From assembly GCA_016800925.1 (NCBI GenBank), contig JABCPU010000356.1, positions 1 through 64,000 on the forward strand: a stretch of DNA of 64,000 nucleotides, given 5' to 3'. Positions 20,523-30,993 of this stretch are shown one piece after another. A model generated the notes under the pieces. That model saw only the letters and a program-made list of their open reading frames with translations. It did no database searches and was not told the origin of the DNA. This DNA comes from Suillus spraguei. Lineage: Eukaryota > Basidiomycota > Agaricomycetes > Boletales > Suillaceae. The position numbers and the translations under genes are program-made. Each line of letters opens with the position of its first letter. Position 1 is the stretch's first letter.

Positions 20523-23500
20523 TTTTTTTTTTTTTTTTTTTTGAATCCTTGTTTATTGTCCGTTGGGGCTAAGCCCTATGTTGGACATCTCCTACATGTA
20601 TGTACCTTGGTATTTACTCTATATATCTTGTCTTGGTAGCGTCTTGACAATGGTTCCGGCGTGGGCGGGAACTGTGATGCCTGTGAGGAGGCAAGCGGTT
20701 ATGTTTGGGTTTCGTTTCGTTCTATTATTCTCTCCTTTCCTCTTTTTCCTTGGGGGGGGGGGGGGTAACATCTCCGAAAGTCTGCTCGAAGCGTCTTGTA
20801 CGTGCGATGTATTTCAGGGTCGCTCTCATTCCTTGAGTATCGTTGAGCAAGTGCTTGATATTGTATTTGCGCGGGCCTACTTCGAGACGCATGGCGTCTC
20901 TCTGTCTGGTGAAGGTGAGGCATACTAGTAGGAAATGATGTACTGTTTCCTCGTGCGCGTTGCAGTTTTCGCACTTGGCTGATTGGCTCTTCGATATCCG
21001 GTGTAGGTGTTTGTTGAGCGCTATATGACCCGTTCTGAGCTGAAAGAGAAGCGAGCTGTGCTTCCTTGGTAACGATGCGGTTTTTGCGGCGAATTTGTTG
21101 GAAGGAGCTGACTGGTCTATGGTGCGCAGGGCGGTGAACCTTGGTGAGTTGTTTGCTATTTCCGTCGCCTCGTCCTTTATTCTGCGGTGGTATGTCTGTT
21201 TGATCGCTGACTTACTACGTGGCAGTTCCTTGGTTTCGCCGTGTTTTGTTAGCAAGGATTTCGGGAGTTCGTTCGTTCCCGATGATTTCCCTCTCGCTGC
21301 CTCTTTCGCCTGCTCGTCCGCTGCTTCATTGCCCGGGATGCCCTTATGCCCTGGCGTCCACCTGATGATGAGTTTCCTTCCATCGTTGGCTGGGATGACC
21401 CTGCGTAGGTCGTCGTGGAACATGTCCATCAGGTAGTGTCCCGGTTGTGAACGGAAGGCTGATGTTGCGCGGATGGCTGCCTGATTGTCTACCCCCAGTG
21501 ACATGGTACCCCCCCTTTCTCCTCCCTCTTCTTTTAGAAGCTGAACCGCCAGAATCATTCCCACAAGCTCTCCTTCATACACCGTGTGCTCCGTGTCCTT
21601 GCCCAGGTAGAATCTCCGACTCTTAATCACTTCTTCGCCTCGCATGATCACTGCTGCTGCCCCCACTCCTCCTTCGATCGAAGATCCGTCCGAGTATGCT
21701 CTTATGTCTTCTTCCGCCGATAAGTCTTCATCCGCTGCTCTCTCTGGTTTGTCTGCGATGTGCGTTTCGGTGTCTGGGGTCCACTTTGGATAGTGTCTGA
21801 CCGGCCTAATCTTCTCTGTGGTGTCGGGGTCTATCTGGTACTCGTACGTCAGTTTGTGCAGTGGAGACGGGTGTCGTTTTCTCCCCTTGAATTCCCTTTT
21901 TGCGCCGAACATGTACGCTGACCTGATGTCCTTTGCTAGTGGGTGAGTGTCTGGGAGTGTTGCCATGCGGAGTGTCGCCCTCAGGCAGATTTTGCGGAGT
22001 GTCTGTTGAAACGGTAAGACGTTAGCGTGCGCGTCTAACATATCATTGGAAGTTGATCTTAGTCCTCCTGTTATTAGGGTCGTGGCCATGCGCTGAACTC
22101 TCGACATCTGTGTGGCGAAGCCTTTCGGTCCCCTGCCCCCTCTCTGTTTCCCTCTCCCTTTTGCAACGAGGCCTGAGCACCAGACGTCCGCTGCGTAAAG
22201 CATTTTTGGCAGTATGACTCCTTCGTACAGCCGTTTCATCGCCCTTCCATGCATTCCTTTTGTCGGTCGGATCACCCTCATACATGCTAGTGCGTACTTT
22301 GTTCCTTTTGCAAGTGCGTAGGCCGCGTGTTCCTTGAAGTTGAGGTTCTCGTCTACGATCATGCCCAGGAACTTGTGTGATTTCGACGGTTGAATGGTGC
22401 AATTGCGGATGGTGATAGCTGGGCGGCGTTCTGGTGTGGTCTTGCGTGGGTTCTGTTCGTCCGGTATGCGCTTCCTTGATAGACATATTAGTGCTGTTTT
22501 CTCAAGTTCGAACTCAGCGTGGTGCCGTTCACTCCATTCTAACGCTCCTCCCCTTTTCTCCATCATGTGTCTGAGCTTTTCGTTCGATTCCTCATATGAT
22601 TTCGCTCTGGCTGCTAACGCGACATCATCGAGGAAGCCCAGGCTCAGTTCTCCTTTGCGTGGGTTGGGGTTAGCGACTTCCAGTACATCTGAGTTGTAGA
22701 AAATGAACGCTATTGGGGACAATGGACATCCTTGATCGAGTCCGTCTGGGACCTTGAAGAGTTTCGATTGGTAGTCGTCAAAGAAGAGATGGGTGGTTCT
22801 ATTTTCGAGTCTTCTTCTGTACCATTCGACGTACTGCGTTGGTATCCCTTTTCTTTTCAGAATGTGCAGGAGTCTGTTCGTAACTACGCTTGGGAATGCC
22901 GCTTTTACATCGAGGAATAGTAGTGAGACGTGATCGTCTTTCGATGCCCAAGCGTCTGTTATGAATTTCGTTAACATGTGGAGTGAGTCTACCGTCGATC
23001 TGCCTGGCCGTCCGCCGAAGTGCGTTGCTGGTAATAGGCCGTGTTGTTCTGCAATGTACGTGAGATCGTCTGCTACGCAGGAGGATAGAAGCTTAGCCAT
23101 GGTATCCAGGAGCGTTATTGGTCTATACGCTTTTGGCACACTGTAGTCTGGCCTTCCGGGTTTTCTTAACACTATCGTTGATGAGCACTTCCATTCGTTC
23201 GGGTAGATTTTCAGTGTGAATGTAGCTCGGAAGATTGGTGCCATGTGAGGTACTATTAGATCCGCGCACTTGGTAAAGACTATGTTGCGAATTCCATTCA
23301 GGCCTGGGGCTTTATGAGGAGCTAGTTTGGCTATTGCGCGGTAGATTTGCTGGTCCGTTATGGGCTCGAAATCGCATATTGGGGGGTCATAGTTGAAGTC
23401 TGGGTCTACTGAGTCGTTTTCCACCGGTGATCTGATAAAGACGTTATATAACAGTTCGCTTTTTCGAGCGTTATCCTGTGTTACACCATTTTGGCCGTCA

Positions 23501-23765
23501 GCCTGTTGGTCGTGTAACGTTTTTATTCTGGTGTGGATTTGGTCAGTTGGTGTACTAGCTGCGTACTTATGAAAGGTCCAGATCCCCTTTGGTGTTAGCG
23601 ATTCCATCCATTCGTTCCAGTGGTCTGTCTTTGCTCGTTTGATGTTCTCCGCGAGTTTGTTTCGCGCCGCTCTGTATTCCTCGTGTACCGGGTCGTTCCG
23701 TCTCGCTAGGTGTTTTCTTGAGTCTCTAGCTAGTTTCCTTACCCCTTTTCGCTCTGCCTCTATAC
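20523..23765 (-). mobile_element. Non-LTR retrotransposon (LINE), copy 2, 5'-truncated
   Basis: Minus-strand element: poly(A) tail seen as 20 T at 20523-20542, then a 3' UTR that matches copy 1 (tgtccaacatagggctt, then caacggacaataaacaagga). The coding part starts within ORF2 just upstream of the RT domain, so the copy is truncated at about 23765 as is usual for LINEs. The insertion lies about 24 bp after the ABC transporter stop, in the opposite orientation, so the tail may supply or disturb transcription termination of that gene. I could not settle the target duplication; only a short acaag is shared by the two flanks. A run of about 14 G lies at 20755-20766. Confidence 0.93.
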
Positions 23766-23781
23766 ACAAGAAGTGTGACAA
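20725..23781 (-). CDS. LINE ORF2: reverse transcriptase and RNase H, uninterrupted
   Basis: One open frame of 1,018 codons; its first ATG (23781) lies at or just outside the element border, so the natural start is lost. The RT domain shows the thumb/finger motifs YRPITLLDTMAKLL, HFGGRPGRSTVDSLH, VSLLFLDVKAAFPSV, DGLDQGCPLSP and the catalytic LGFLDDVALAAR. RNase H has AYSDGSSIEGG, EGELVGM, SLGVDNQAA and RWTPGHKGIPGNEAAD, i.e. the D-E-D-D set. A final zinc-type cluster CENCNAHEETVHHFLLVC follows. The endonuclease is absent by truncation. No stop or frameshift in over 3 kb implies a young insertion compared with copy 1. Confidence 0.92.
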   Translation of the reverse strand: MSHFLCIEAERKGVRKLARDSRKHLARRNDPVHEEYRAARNKLAENIKRAKTDHWNEWMESLTPKGIWTFHKYAASTPTDQIHTRIKTLHDQQADGQNGVTQDNARKSELLYNVFIRSPVENDSVDPDFNYDPPICDFEPITDQQIYRAIAKLAPHKAPGLNGIRNIVFTKCADLIVPHMAPIFRATFTLKIYPNEWKCSSTIVLRKPGRPDYSVPKAYRPITLLDTMAKLLSSCVADDLTYIAEQHGLLPATHFGGRPGRSTVDSLHMLTKFITDAWASKDDHVSLLFLDVKAAFPSVVTNRLLHILKRKGIPTQYVEWYRRRLENRTTHLFFDDYQSKLFKVPDGLDQGCPLSPIAFIFYNSDVLEVANPNPRKGELSLGFLDDVALAARAKSYEESNEKLRHMMEKRGGALEWSERHHAEFELEKTALICLSRKRIPDEQNPRKTTPERRPAITIRNCTIQPSKSHKFLGMIVDENLNFKEHAAYALAKGTKYALACMRVIRPTKGMHGRAMKRLYEGVILPKMLYAADVWCSGLVAKGRGKQRGGRGPKGFATQMSRVQRMATTLITGGLRSTSNDMLDAHANVLPFQQTLRKICLRATLRMATLPDTHPLAKDIRSAYMFGAKREFKGRKRHPSPLHKLTYEYQIDPDTTEKIRPVRHYPKWTPDTETHIADKPERAADEDLSAEEDIRAYSDGSSIEGGVGAAAVIMRGEEVIKSRRFYLGKDTEHTVYEGELVGMILAVQLLKEEGGERGGTMSLGVDNQAAIRATSAFRSQPGHYLMDMFHDDLRRVIPANDGRKLIIRWTPGHKGIPGNEAADEQAKEAARGKSSGTNELPKSLLTKHGETKELPRSKSAIKQTYHRRIKDEATEIANNSPRFTALRTIDQSAPSNKFAAKTASLPRKHSSLLFQLRTGHIALNKHLHRISKSQSAKCENCNAHEETVHHFLLVCLTFTRQRDAMRLEVGPRKYNIKHLLNDTQGMRATLKYIARTRRFEQTFGDVTPPPPKEKEERRE

Positions 23782-23789
23782 GAAAGCGG

Positions 23790-24470
23790 AGTAGCTGGTC
23801 GGAGTTCATGCGATATTGAAGGCGAGCCGCAGAATGAAGGGTACAGAGGTTGTCATATCAGATATGTCGTGCTGGGTAGCGGGTATCAATTTTATGATAA
23901 TGCTCCTGTTCTGCACTCATGTCAAAAATCGCATGAGGGCCCTGTCAAGGTACACCGTTTTCCTAGAACTTGTTCTGCGTCGGACTTCAACGCGATACTT
24001 TAAGCACGAGGAAGGGACTGGGAAAACAAAACTGCTGGCGCTGGTGTTTTGTGGTATAGGTCACGAGCTTGAGCCACTATACCATGGGCAACATACAGTC
24101 GCATACAGTCGGAACCCTGGATAAATCTAATCAGTTCTCCCATTCACAAGAAGCGTTTTAGCGAACGCACTAACCTGGCCTCCAACTCAGACCCTTGTCT
24201 GAGTTAAATGTTTACCTCCACTCCCATGAATAAATCCTACACCTTCACACACCTTCTGCGCAGCTACCGCATGATGAAGCATGTTCTATGCGACTCGCAC
24301 GATGCAACCTGGCAGTCGTTGCAGTGGATAAGATCGGATGCGCATATAGAGCGCTTCAAGAACGCTGGTGATAATATTGCGTCTGTGCCACCAGGAACCT
24401 GTTGCTGTGAAACGCGTTAATGATGTTTCTACTACAGTCAACTCGCATCATGATAGTGTAAGAACAGAAA
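23790..24470. other. Intergenic
   Basis: No recognisable gene. The stretch separates the LINE from the first of a long series of broken host genes. Confidence 0.4.
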
Positions 24471-25187
24471 TTAATACATACCTTCACTTGCAGCTGCTTC
24501 CATATCCCACGCGCAAAGTAACTTTCCGTCGTCGTGTTCCACTGACGAGAGCATAATATATCGGAGGACCTCGTGAGGGCAATGCCTTACACCATAGTAT
24601 ATCCACGGAGTATTCGGACCTGTCAAATCCTCATCAATCCCAGGAAATATCACGTTTGCCATGAAATGAGCCGAGTCAGCGGCAGATTGATCATTGTTCA
24701 ACCATCTACATTCCATCAATTCTCAAATGCGTGTAATACGAATATGCAGATAGTTCACCTCAGGTTGTCTGTAGAGAAGTCTGAGACAGGTATAGACTTT
24801 CCTGCGCAATCATGAATATGTCAAATGCGAGTAAAGTTATTTCAAAATCCTCACGAGCTCACCATAATAGCGGTGCTCAAGCACAACTCCGATTCCTCCT
24901 GTTGCCCTGGCCAGTATTTCAACGATACAAGTGTCCAAGAAGGGAATACGGTCCTCAGCCGACTTGATTGAATCGACCGTCGTAGCAGGCTGATAAGGAG
25001 AGCGAGCCTGAGGTGTATGTTTGGAATTGGGATATTTTGGTGCGCGAGAGGTGTGTGCCGTTCGTGTAGTTGCTCTGTGCATTGGGTTTGTCAGTACTGC
25101 AAATGGATAAAAAGAATCATAAATAGGAAAGAAGAGGAAGAAACACACCTTGAGCGCAACATGTTCTAAATCCCCCCTTAAAACCAT
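24471..25187 (-). pseudogene. Serine carboxypeptidase S28 family fragment
   Basis: Minus-strand pieces: 25187-24837 (ending GGIGVVLEHRYYGE, the conserved S28 block) and 24719-24471 (NDQSAADSAHFMANV, FPGIDEDLTGPNTPWIYYG). S28 enzymes are secreted prolyl carboxypeptidases. The catalytic serine motif expected right after WIYYGG (SYxG) is missing: the frame runs YYGVRHCPHEVLRYIMLSS, consistent with an internal deletion. The C-terminal half with the Asp and His of the triad is absent. A dead fragment that still carries an intron. Confidence 0.8.
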
Positions 25188-25190
25188 GTC

Positions 25191-25250
25191 ATCCTCTATG
25201 TCATACTAGGACGACTACAGGGGCGCGGACGAAAGACCGTACACCATAGA
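25191..25250 (+). repeat. 52-57 bp terminal-type repeat, copy 1
   Basis: Starts atcctctatgtcatactagg, continues cgactacaggggcgcggacg and ends gaccgtacaccatag. Near-identical copies lie at 35047-35098 (same strand) and 38169-38227 (opposite strand). The extra outer bases atcct are shared only with the 38.2 kb copy. Confidence 0.85.
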
Positions 25251-25267
25251 CACACCCACGACGTAAG

Positions 25268-26072
25268 TCAGACAACAAATCTCTGCCAATGCTCCTTCGC
25301 AGGTGCTTTGAATGCGAGAAAACGCTCAAAAGCAACGCGCCTATACTCCGGCGTCTCCATGCCTTCGCTGATTCGACGGTTGTGCCCTAAAGAGGTGACA
25401 CACTTCACGACCGTTGATTTAGCTTCGGGATACTGGCCAGTGCCAACCGCACTGCTGAGCGCTTCGGTGACAAGGACGAGATAGAAGATAGGTCGAGTGC
25501 CAACCATAGTGATGCACGGGTTAGTCATGGCATCAAGGGGGGGGGAGTGATCTAGGAGCCGTTTCTCATTGTTGTATTGATACGCGGCAATCGTTTCTGC
25601 AATGACTTGTGGTTCTGGATAAGACCTACTGAATACGATTTTGTCCTCTTGCAAAACAAGCAAGATCGAGCAGACACACATCTGTTTCGGCAACTCGCTG
25701 GTCATCGCCACAGATCCGTAGTGGGATATTATGACGTGCGGTGAGGATTAAGCCACGTTCAACGAAGCCGAGTATCTGAAGAGTTTTCTGAGCAAATGCA
25801 TCAATGAAACTTTCTTCAATGGCATTGGTAGCCAGGTCAAGATGGCCTAGATATTCGAAAACGGCGTCTGAGATATTCTTGTCATCAACGCTGGAATTAC
25901 GGAGGGATGGATCTACACCCTCCAAGAGCGTTCCATGGTTTTGACGAAAAAACTGTTCAGGCGACTGAGGCGTGACGGTGATGTTGTATGCCATGAGATC
26001 GTTAAAAGTCCAATCACTACCAGACTTTGCAGACCGGATGAGGCGAGCACCGTCAACCATTTGCGATTGCAC
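25268..26072 (-). pseudogene. PD-(D/E)XK-like family of Agaricomycetes, frameshifted
   Basis: Two overlapping minus frames, 26072-25626 and 25711-25268, form one protein with a small indel near 25675. I recognise it as a family greatly expanded in mushroom genomes and without an assigned function. Visible are SDWTFNDLMAYNITVTPQSP, IPLRICGDDQRVAETDVC and LLVLQEDK, then PEPQVIAETIAAYQYNN and LGHNRRISEGMETPEYR. The spacing of TDVC, then a beta-strand-like stretch, then QEDK, then a Q-rich helix resembles the D-(E)xK core of restriction-type nucleases. That is my inference, not an established assignment. The frameshift falls exactly between the D and the ExK, so this copy should be inactive. Confidence 0.65.
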
Positions 26073-26414
26073 CTTTTAGGAGGGAGATCAGAGGAATATT
26101 TAGAACACTATGATATTGATGAGCGAATTTTTCTCACCTAAGACCTAGTTGTTTCGTGTTTACTTGAGAGTTGTACAACAAGGGGCCATCAGCAAAACTG
26201 GAACCAGAGTGGTCCGGCAGCTCCTGGAAAGGCTCTCACGCCACGTTGCTGACTTCACCCCAGTGTTTCTACCGCCAGTGGCAAGCCAACACTAGGCCGT
26301 GTGAAGCCTATAGGCTAGCCCCAGGCTGCCGCCAGTGGCAGTGCTTTGGCGATGGCTGAACACCTGATATGGAAGGAGATTTTGCGCCTCTATCGAACGC
26401 TAATTAGACCATTA

Positions 26415-26740
26415 TCACTCGCTGCACTCCAGTGGATACACACCGGTGGCAATCCCAATAAGGGTGTAGCAAGAATCGACAATACCAACAGCATTTTCTA
26501 AGATCGGTCTGGTCACTGTAGTGCCGTATGTGATGCTCTGATTAATATCCCAATCTTTCGATGTAGGCCAGATGTCGGTGATAGGACTGAAACAAAGCAA
26601 TTGCTATCAGTCTGGATTGATCTAGGAACTGAGGTGGCTTACGTGTATGTAATATCATGGATGTGCAAGGTATTGTCAGTTCTACCGAAGGTGACTTGTC
26701 CAGCGGTTTCTTCCTGTGAGCCGGCATAGGGCTGGAAAAA
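26415..26740 (-). pseudogene. Aspartic protease (A1, polyporopepsin-like) fragment
   Basis: Two short minus-strand exons separated by an intron: YAGSQEETAGQVTFGRTDN with DITYT, then PITDIWPTSKDWDINQSITY and ENAVGIVDSCYTLIGIATG. This is the segment around the second catalytic aspartate in fungal A1 proteases. The expected GIVDTGTT has become GIVDSCYT, so the catalytic DTG is destroyed. The rest of the protein is missing. Confidence 0.7.
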
Positions 26741-26939
26741 GACACAGAATGTTCAATGTCAGGATCGTCATAGAATCATGGTGCCACGTGACAAGACAGA
26801 AGGCCCGACGCCAAGGACACCGTCAAAACCATCGAAGCCCTCTGAATGATGTCACACTTAAGAAGGTGACGCGTTGTTTGCGCGTTGTTTTGGTAAATGC
26901 AAAGCTTGCCATAGTCACGTGCCATGATTAGTCATAGTA

Positions 26940-27186
26940 CTCAACGCTGATACTGGCCTACATGACGAACGTTAACGTTTGTCTATTCTTCATGTTATCC
27001 TGCCTACGCCAAGCGCTAATGCTTGACCAGCCTGATGAGCGTTAACGCTCATCAAATCCTGCCTGGCGCCAACCTATGCCTCTGAGTTTTCTGATGAGCG
27101 CCAACGCTCATCAGTCTCGAGTTTTATCACCGGCTATTTCGCACGTGTCCAACTCATCGACGCTGATACTGGCCTACGTGACGAAC
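26940..27186. repeat. Cluster of short palindromes
   Basis: gatgagcgttaacgctcatc at about 27034 is a perfect 20-bp palindrome. gatgagcgccaacgctcatc near 27091 and gacgaacgttaacgtttgtc near 26961 are near-perfect relatives. The phrase gctgatactggccta occurs twice (about 26946 and 27161) beside gacgaacgtta. The cluster abuts the 42-bp minisatellite. Confidence 0.75.
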
Positions 27187-28880
27187 GTTAAGCAGGTTTC
27201 AATACCGTTTCTGCGGTACTTCAAGCTGCTTCTGCAGGTCCTCATGCCGTTTCTGCGGTTCTTAAAGCTGCCTCTGCAGGTTTCAATAACGTTTCTGCGG
27301 TACTTAAAGCTGCTTCTGAGGTTCTAATACCGTTTCTGCGGTACTTAAAGCTGCTTCTGCAGGTCTCATGCCGTTTCTGCGGTACTTAAAGCTGCTTCTG
27401 CAGGTCCTCATGCCGTTTCTGCGGTTCTTAAAGCTGCCTCTGCAGGTTTCAATAACGTTTCTGCGGTACTTAAAGCTGCTTCTGCAGGTTCTAATACCGT
27501 TTCTGCGGTACTTAAAGCTGCTTCTGCAGGTCCTCATGCCGTTTCTGCGGTTCTTAAAGCTGCCTCTGCAGGTTTCAATAACGTTTCTGCGGTACTTAAA
27601 GCTGCTTCTGCAGGTTCTAATACCGTTTCTGCGGTACTTAAAGCTGCTTCTGCAGGTCCTCATGCCGTTTCTGCGGTTCTTAAAGCTGCCTCTGCAGGTT
27701 TCAATAACGTTTCTGCGGTACTTAAAGCTGCTTCTGCAGGTTCTAATACCGTTTCTGCGGTACTTAAAGCTGCTTCTGCAGGTCCTCATGCCGTTTCTGC
27801 GGTTCTTAAAGCTGCCTCTGCAGGTTTCAATAACGTTTCTGCGGTACTTAAAGCTGCTTCTGCAGGTTCTAATACCGTTTCTGCGGTACTTAAAGCTGCT
27901 TCTGCAGGTCCTCATGCCGTTTCTGCGGTACTTAAAGCTGCTTCTGCAGGTCCTCATGCCGTTTCTGCGGTTCTTAAAGCTGCCTCTGCAGGTCCTCATG
28001 CCGTTTCTGCGGTTCTTAAAGCTGCCTCTGCAGGTTTCAATAACGTTTCTGCGGTACTTAAAGCTGCTTCTGCAGGTTCTAATACCGTTTCTGCGGTACT
28101 TAAAGCTGCTTCTGCAGGTCCTCATGCCGTTTCTGCGGTTCTTAAAGCTGCCTCTGCAGGTTTCAATAACGTTTCTGCGGTACTTAAAGCTGCTTCTGCA
28201 GGTCCTCATGCCGTTTCTGCGGTACTTAAAAGCTGCTTCTGCAGGTCCTCATGCCGTTTCTGCGGTTCTTAAAGCTGCCTCTGCAGGTCCTCATGCCGTT
28301 TCTGCGGTTCTTAAAGCTGCCTCTGCAGGTTTCAATAACGTTTCTGCGGTACTTAAAGCTGCTTCTGCAGGTTCTAATACCGTTTCTGCGGTACTTAAAG
28401 CTGCTTCTGCAGGTCCTCATGCCGTTTCTGCGGTTCTTAAAGCTGCCTCTGCAGGTTTCAATAACGTTTCTGCGGTACTTAAAGCTGCTTCTGCAGGTTC
28501 TAATACCGTTTCTGCGGTACTTAAAGCTGCTTCTGCAGGTCCTCATGCCGTTTCTGCGGTTCTTAAAGCTGCCTCTGCAGGTTTCAATAACGTTTCTGCG
28601 GTACTTAAAGCTGCTTCTGCAGGTCCTCATGCCGTTTCTGCGGTACTTAAAAGCTGCTTCTGCAGGTCCTCATGCCGTTTCTGCGGTACTTGAAAGCCGC
28701 TTGCAAGTCTCTAAACCGTTTCTGCGGTACTTACAAGCTGCTTCTGCAGGTTCTAATACCGTTTCTGCGGTACTTAAAAGCTGCTTCTGCAGGTCCTCAT
28801 GCCGTTTCTGCGGTACTTAAAAGCTGCTTCCGCAGGTCCTCATGCCGTTTCTGCGGTACTTAAAGCTGCCTCTGCAGGTT
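27187..28880. repeat. 42-bp minisatellite with higher-order structure
   Basis: About forty tandem units of 42 bp: gcaggtcctcatgccg (A), gcaggtttcaataacg (B) or gcaggttctaataccg (C), each followed by tttctgcggtacttaaagct and a short end. Types mostly cycle A-B-C, giving a 126-bp higher-order unit. Because 42 is a multiple of three and the unit is stop-free, all three plus frames and some minus frames stay open for hundreds of codons. One plus frame would give a 14-residue helical repeat (AGPHAVSAVLKAAS). Single-base changes (aaaag for aaag) at about 28229, 28649 and 28777 shift the frames, so I do not annotate it as a protein. Confidence 0.93.
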
Positions 28881-28989
28881 TCAAGTAACGCGCAGCATTC
28901 TTGTGGTCATTTTGATATTTCATGTGGATCTGTGACTTCATGAGCTCCCAACTTATCTACAACCAAACCTATGCGTTTCAAGGTTTATT

Positions 28990-29130
28990 GGCTCGCGATT
29001 CATCGGCTCGGAACCACACCGTCCCTGCTCTCGCTGTCGTAACCGTCTCTGCGTCCCTGCTTCCCTTCTCCAGAAAGGCAACCGTCCCTGCTCTCAAAAG
29101 GAACCCGTCCCTGCTCTCACTGGAAACGCG
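28990..29130. repeat. Degenerate CCGTCCCTGCTCTC repeat
   Basis: Four or more imperfect copies of ccgtccctgctctc with variable spacers. They directly precede the GMP synthase fragment and replace its first exon. Confidence 0.7.
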
Positions 29131-29149
29131 TTTCTGACGCAAAATTCCA

Positions 29150-30993
29150 GGGATCATCCTTTCCGGATCTCCATACTCTGTGTACGACGACGATGCACCT
29201 CACGCGGACCCTGGTATCTACACTCTGGGTGTTCCTATCCTTGGTATCTGTTATGGCCTCCAGGTCTGGTTTTCTCGAGCATCATGGTGGACACTAACTC
29301 ACGCAGGATGGAGCGCTGCTGTAATTATAAGGGACAGGTAGCAAAATGCGATCATCGCTAATACGGGCTTGCAGAGGTTCAGATTAGCAGGTCCAGTGGA
29401 TCTGGAAACTCCGTCGATGCCCTGTTCGAAGACTCGGCAATCAGATGCAAGTGCGTGTTTTTCGTTTCGTCTGTCATAAGCCAAGTTGACTTGCGATAAG
29501 GTCTGGATGTCACACGGAGATCAACTGTCTGTTATGCCTCCTGACTTCCATGTCATCTGACGGACGAACACCGCTCCCTATGCCGCCATCGCACATAACT
29601 CCAAGTCGATTTATGGCATTCAGTTCCATCCAGAGGTGACACATTCACCGCAGGGAAGGCAGCTCATTGGTCGATTTGTGTTGAATATATGCCAATGCCG
29701 ACCAAACTGGACAATGGTGAAGTAATCACGGTGCTACGTTTATTGTCATGTTCACAGTGATTGTAGGAGGGATTTATTGGCAAGGAAATCGTTCCCATCC
29801 GAGAGATATGTGGCCCGAAAGGACGTGTGATCGGCGCAGTCAGCGGAGGCGTCGACAGCACTGTTGCAGCCAAGTTAATGCACGAAGCAATCGGCGACAG
29901 GTGCGCCCCTACGTTCTTTTCGTGACTTGTATCTTACTCGCATACCAGATTCCATGCAATCATGGTGGACAACGGCGTGCTTCGTCTGAACGAAGCACAA
30001 CAAGTCAACGACATGCTGAATAAAGATCTTGGCGTCAACCTGACCGTGGTGGATGCCTCCGAGCTCTTCCTCTCCCGACTTCATGGTGTCAAAGATCCGG
30101 AGCAGAAACGTAAGATTATTGGGAACACGTTCATCAACGTTTTTTCGAGACAGAAGCGTCGAAGATCGAGGAAGCTCCCGAGAAGGAAGAGAATGGAGCG
30201 GATGCAAAGGGGAAGATTGAATGGCTGTTGCAAGGAACGCTATACCCAGATGTCATCGAGAGCATCAGCTTTAAGGGCCCTAGTGCAACCATAAAGACAC
30301 ATCACAATGTCGGTAAGCTTCTCAAGGACATGAAGTTGAAGTTAATTGAACCCCTGCGCGAGCTCTTCAAAGGTTCGACTAGTGGAATCCCATATTATTG
30401 ATTACACTGACCATTCTACGTAGATGAAGTCCGTGCACTTGGGAGACTCCTGTCGATACCAGCACCTCTGGTTCAACGTCATCCTTTCCCAGGCCCTGGT
30501 CTGGCCATTCGTTGGGTCCAGTCACATGCGAACAGGTGAAGATCCTGCAACAAGCGGTCATATTTATATCAAGGAGATCCGCAAGGCGAACTTCTACAAT
30601 CAAATTAGCCAGGCCATGACCATCTTGCTTCCGGTGAAAGCTGTAGGCGTGATGGGTGACAAGCGCACATACGAGCAGGTTTGGAGGACGACACACTCTT
30701 TTACTGCCTTAACATATTTCACAGGTAATTGCTCTGAGGGCGGTGACGTCGGAAGACTTCATGACTGCCGATTGGTATGTTTTGTCTTACTTTTTAGTCC
30801 TGTTCGATGCTAACTTGATTTTCAAGGTATGCGTTCCCTCCCGAAGTCTTGCGTCGGATATCGTCTAAAGAAGTAAGTGGGATCAATCGTGTCACTTATG
30901 ATATATCTTCGAAGCCCCCTGCTGTAAGTCCTGTCATTTTGTCTCATCCGAGTTAAGGTTGATTTCATTTTTTAGACTGTGGAGTGGCTATGA
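29150..30993 (+). pseudogene. GUA1: GMP synthase (glutamine-hydrolysing), broken
   Basis: Almost all of GMP synthase is present in order, with introns. The GATase domain starts [15 protein letters not shown] and has the nucleophile motif GICYGLQ (about 29257). Then come the MSHGDQLSVMPPDFHVI block, the FHPEVTHSP motif, the ATP-pyrophosphatase signature [16 protein letters not shown] (29825), [19 protein letters not shown] and the C-terminal [40 protein letters not shown]. The enzyme makes GMP from XMP. Defects: the first ~50 residues are missing, a base is lost in the DALFEG block (~29430), a TGA replaces Gly after FHVI (~29560), and an extra T lies in the INVF stretch (~30140). A dead DNA-level copy, since introns are kept. 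Confidence 0.9.

Noticed and set aside
22043..23146. Several ORFs overlapping LINE copy 2 in other frames
   Set aside because: Shadows of the 1,018-codon RT/RNase H frame; no independent domain.
24120..24210. Possible tRNA near ctcagacccttgtctgag
   Set aside because: The short hairpin does not fit a full cloverleaf with A and B boxes.
27304..28820. Long repetitive ORFs (up to 441 codons) on both strands
   Set aside because: By-product of a stop-free 42-bp repeat; single-base indels between units switch frames, and there are no splice or start features outside the array.
27187..28880. CRISPR-like array
   Set aside because: Units are contiguous tandem repeats without unique spacers, and the genome is eukaryotic.
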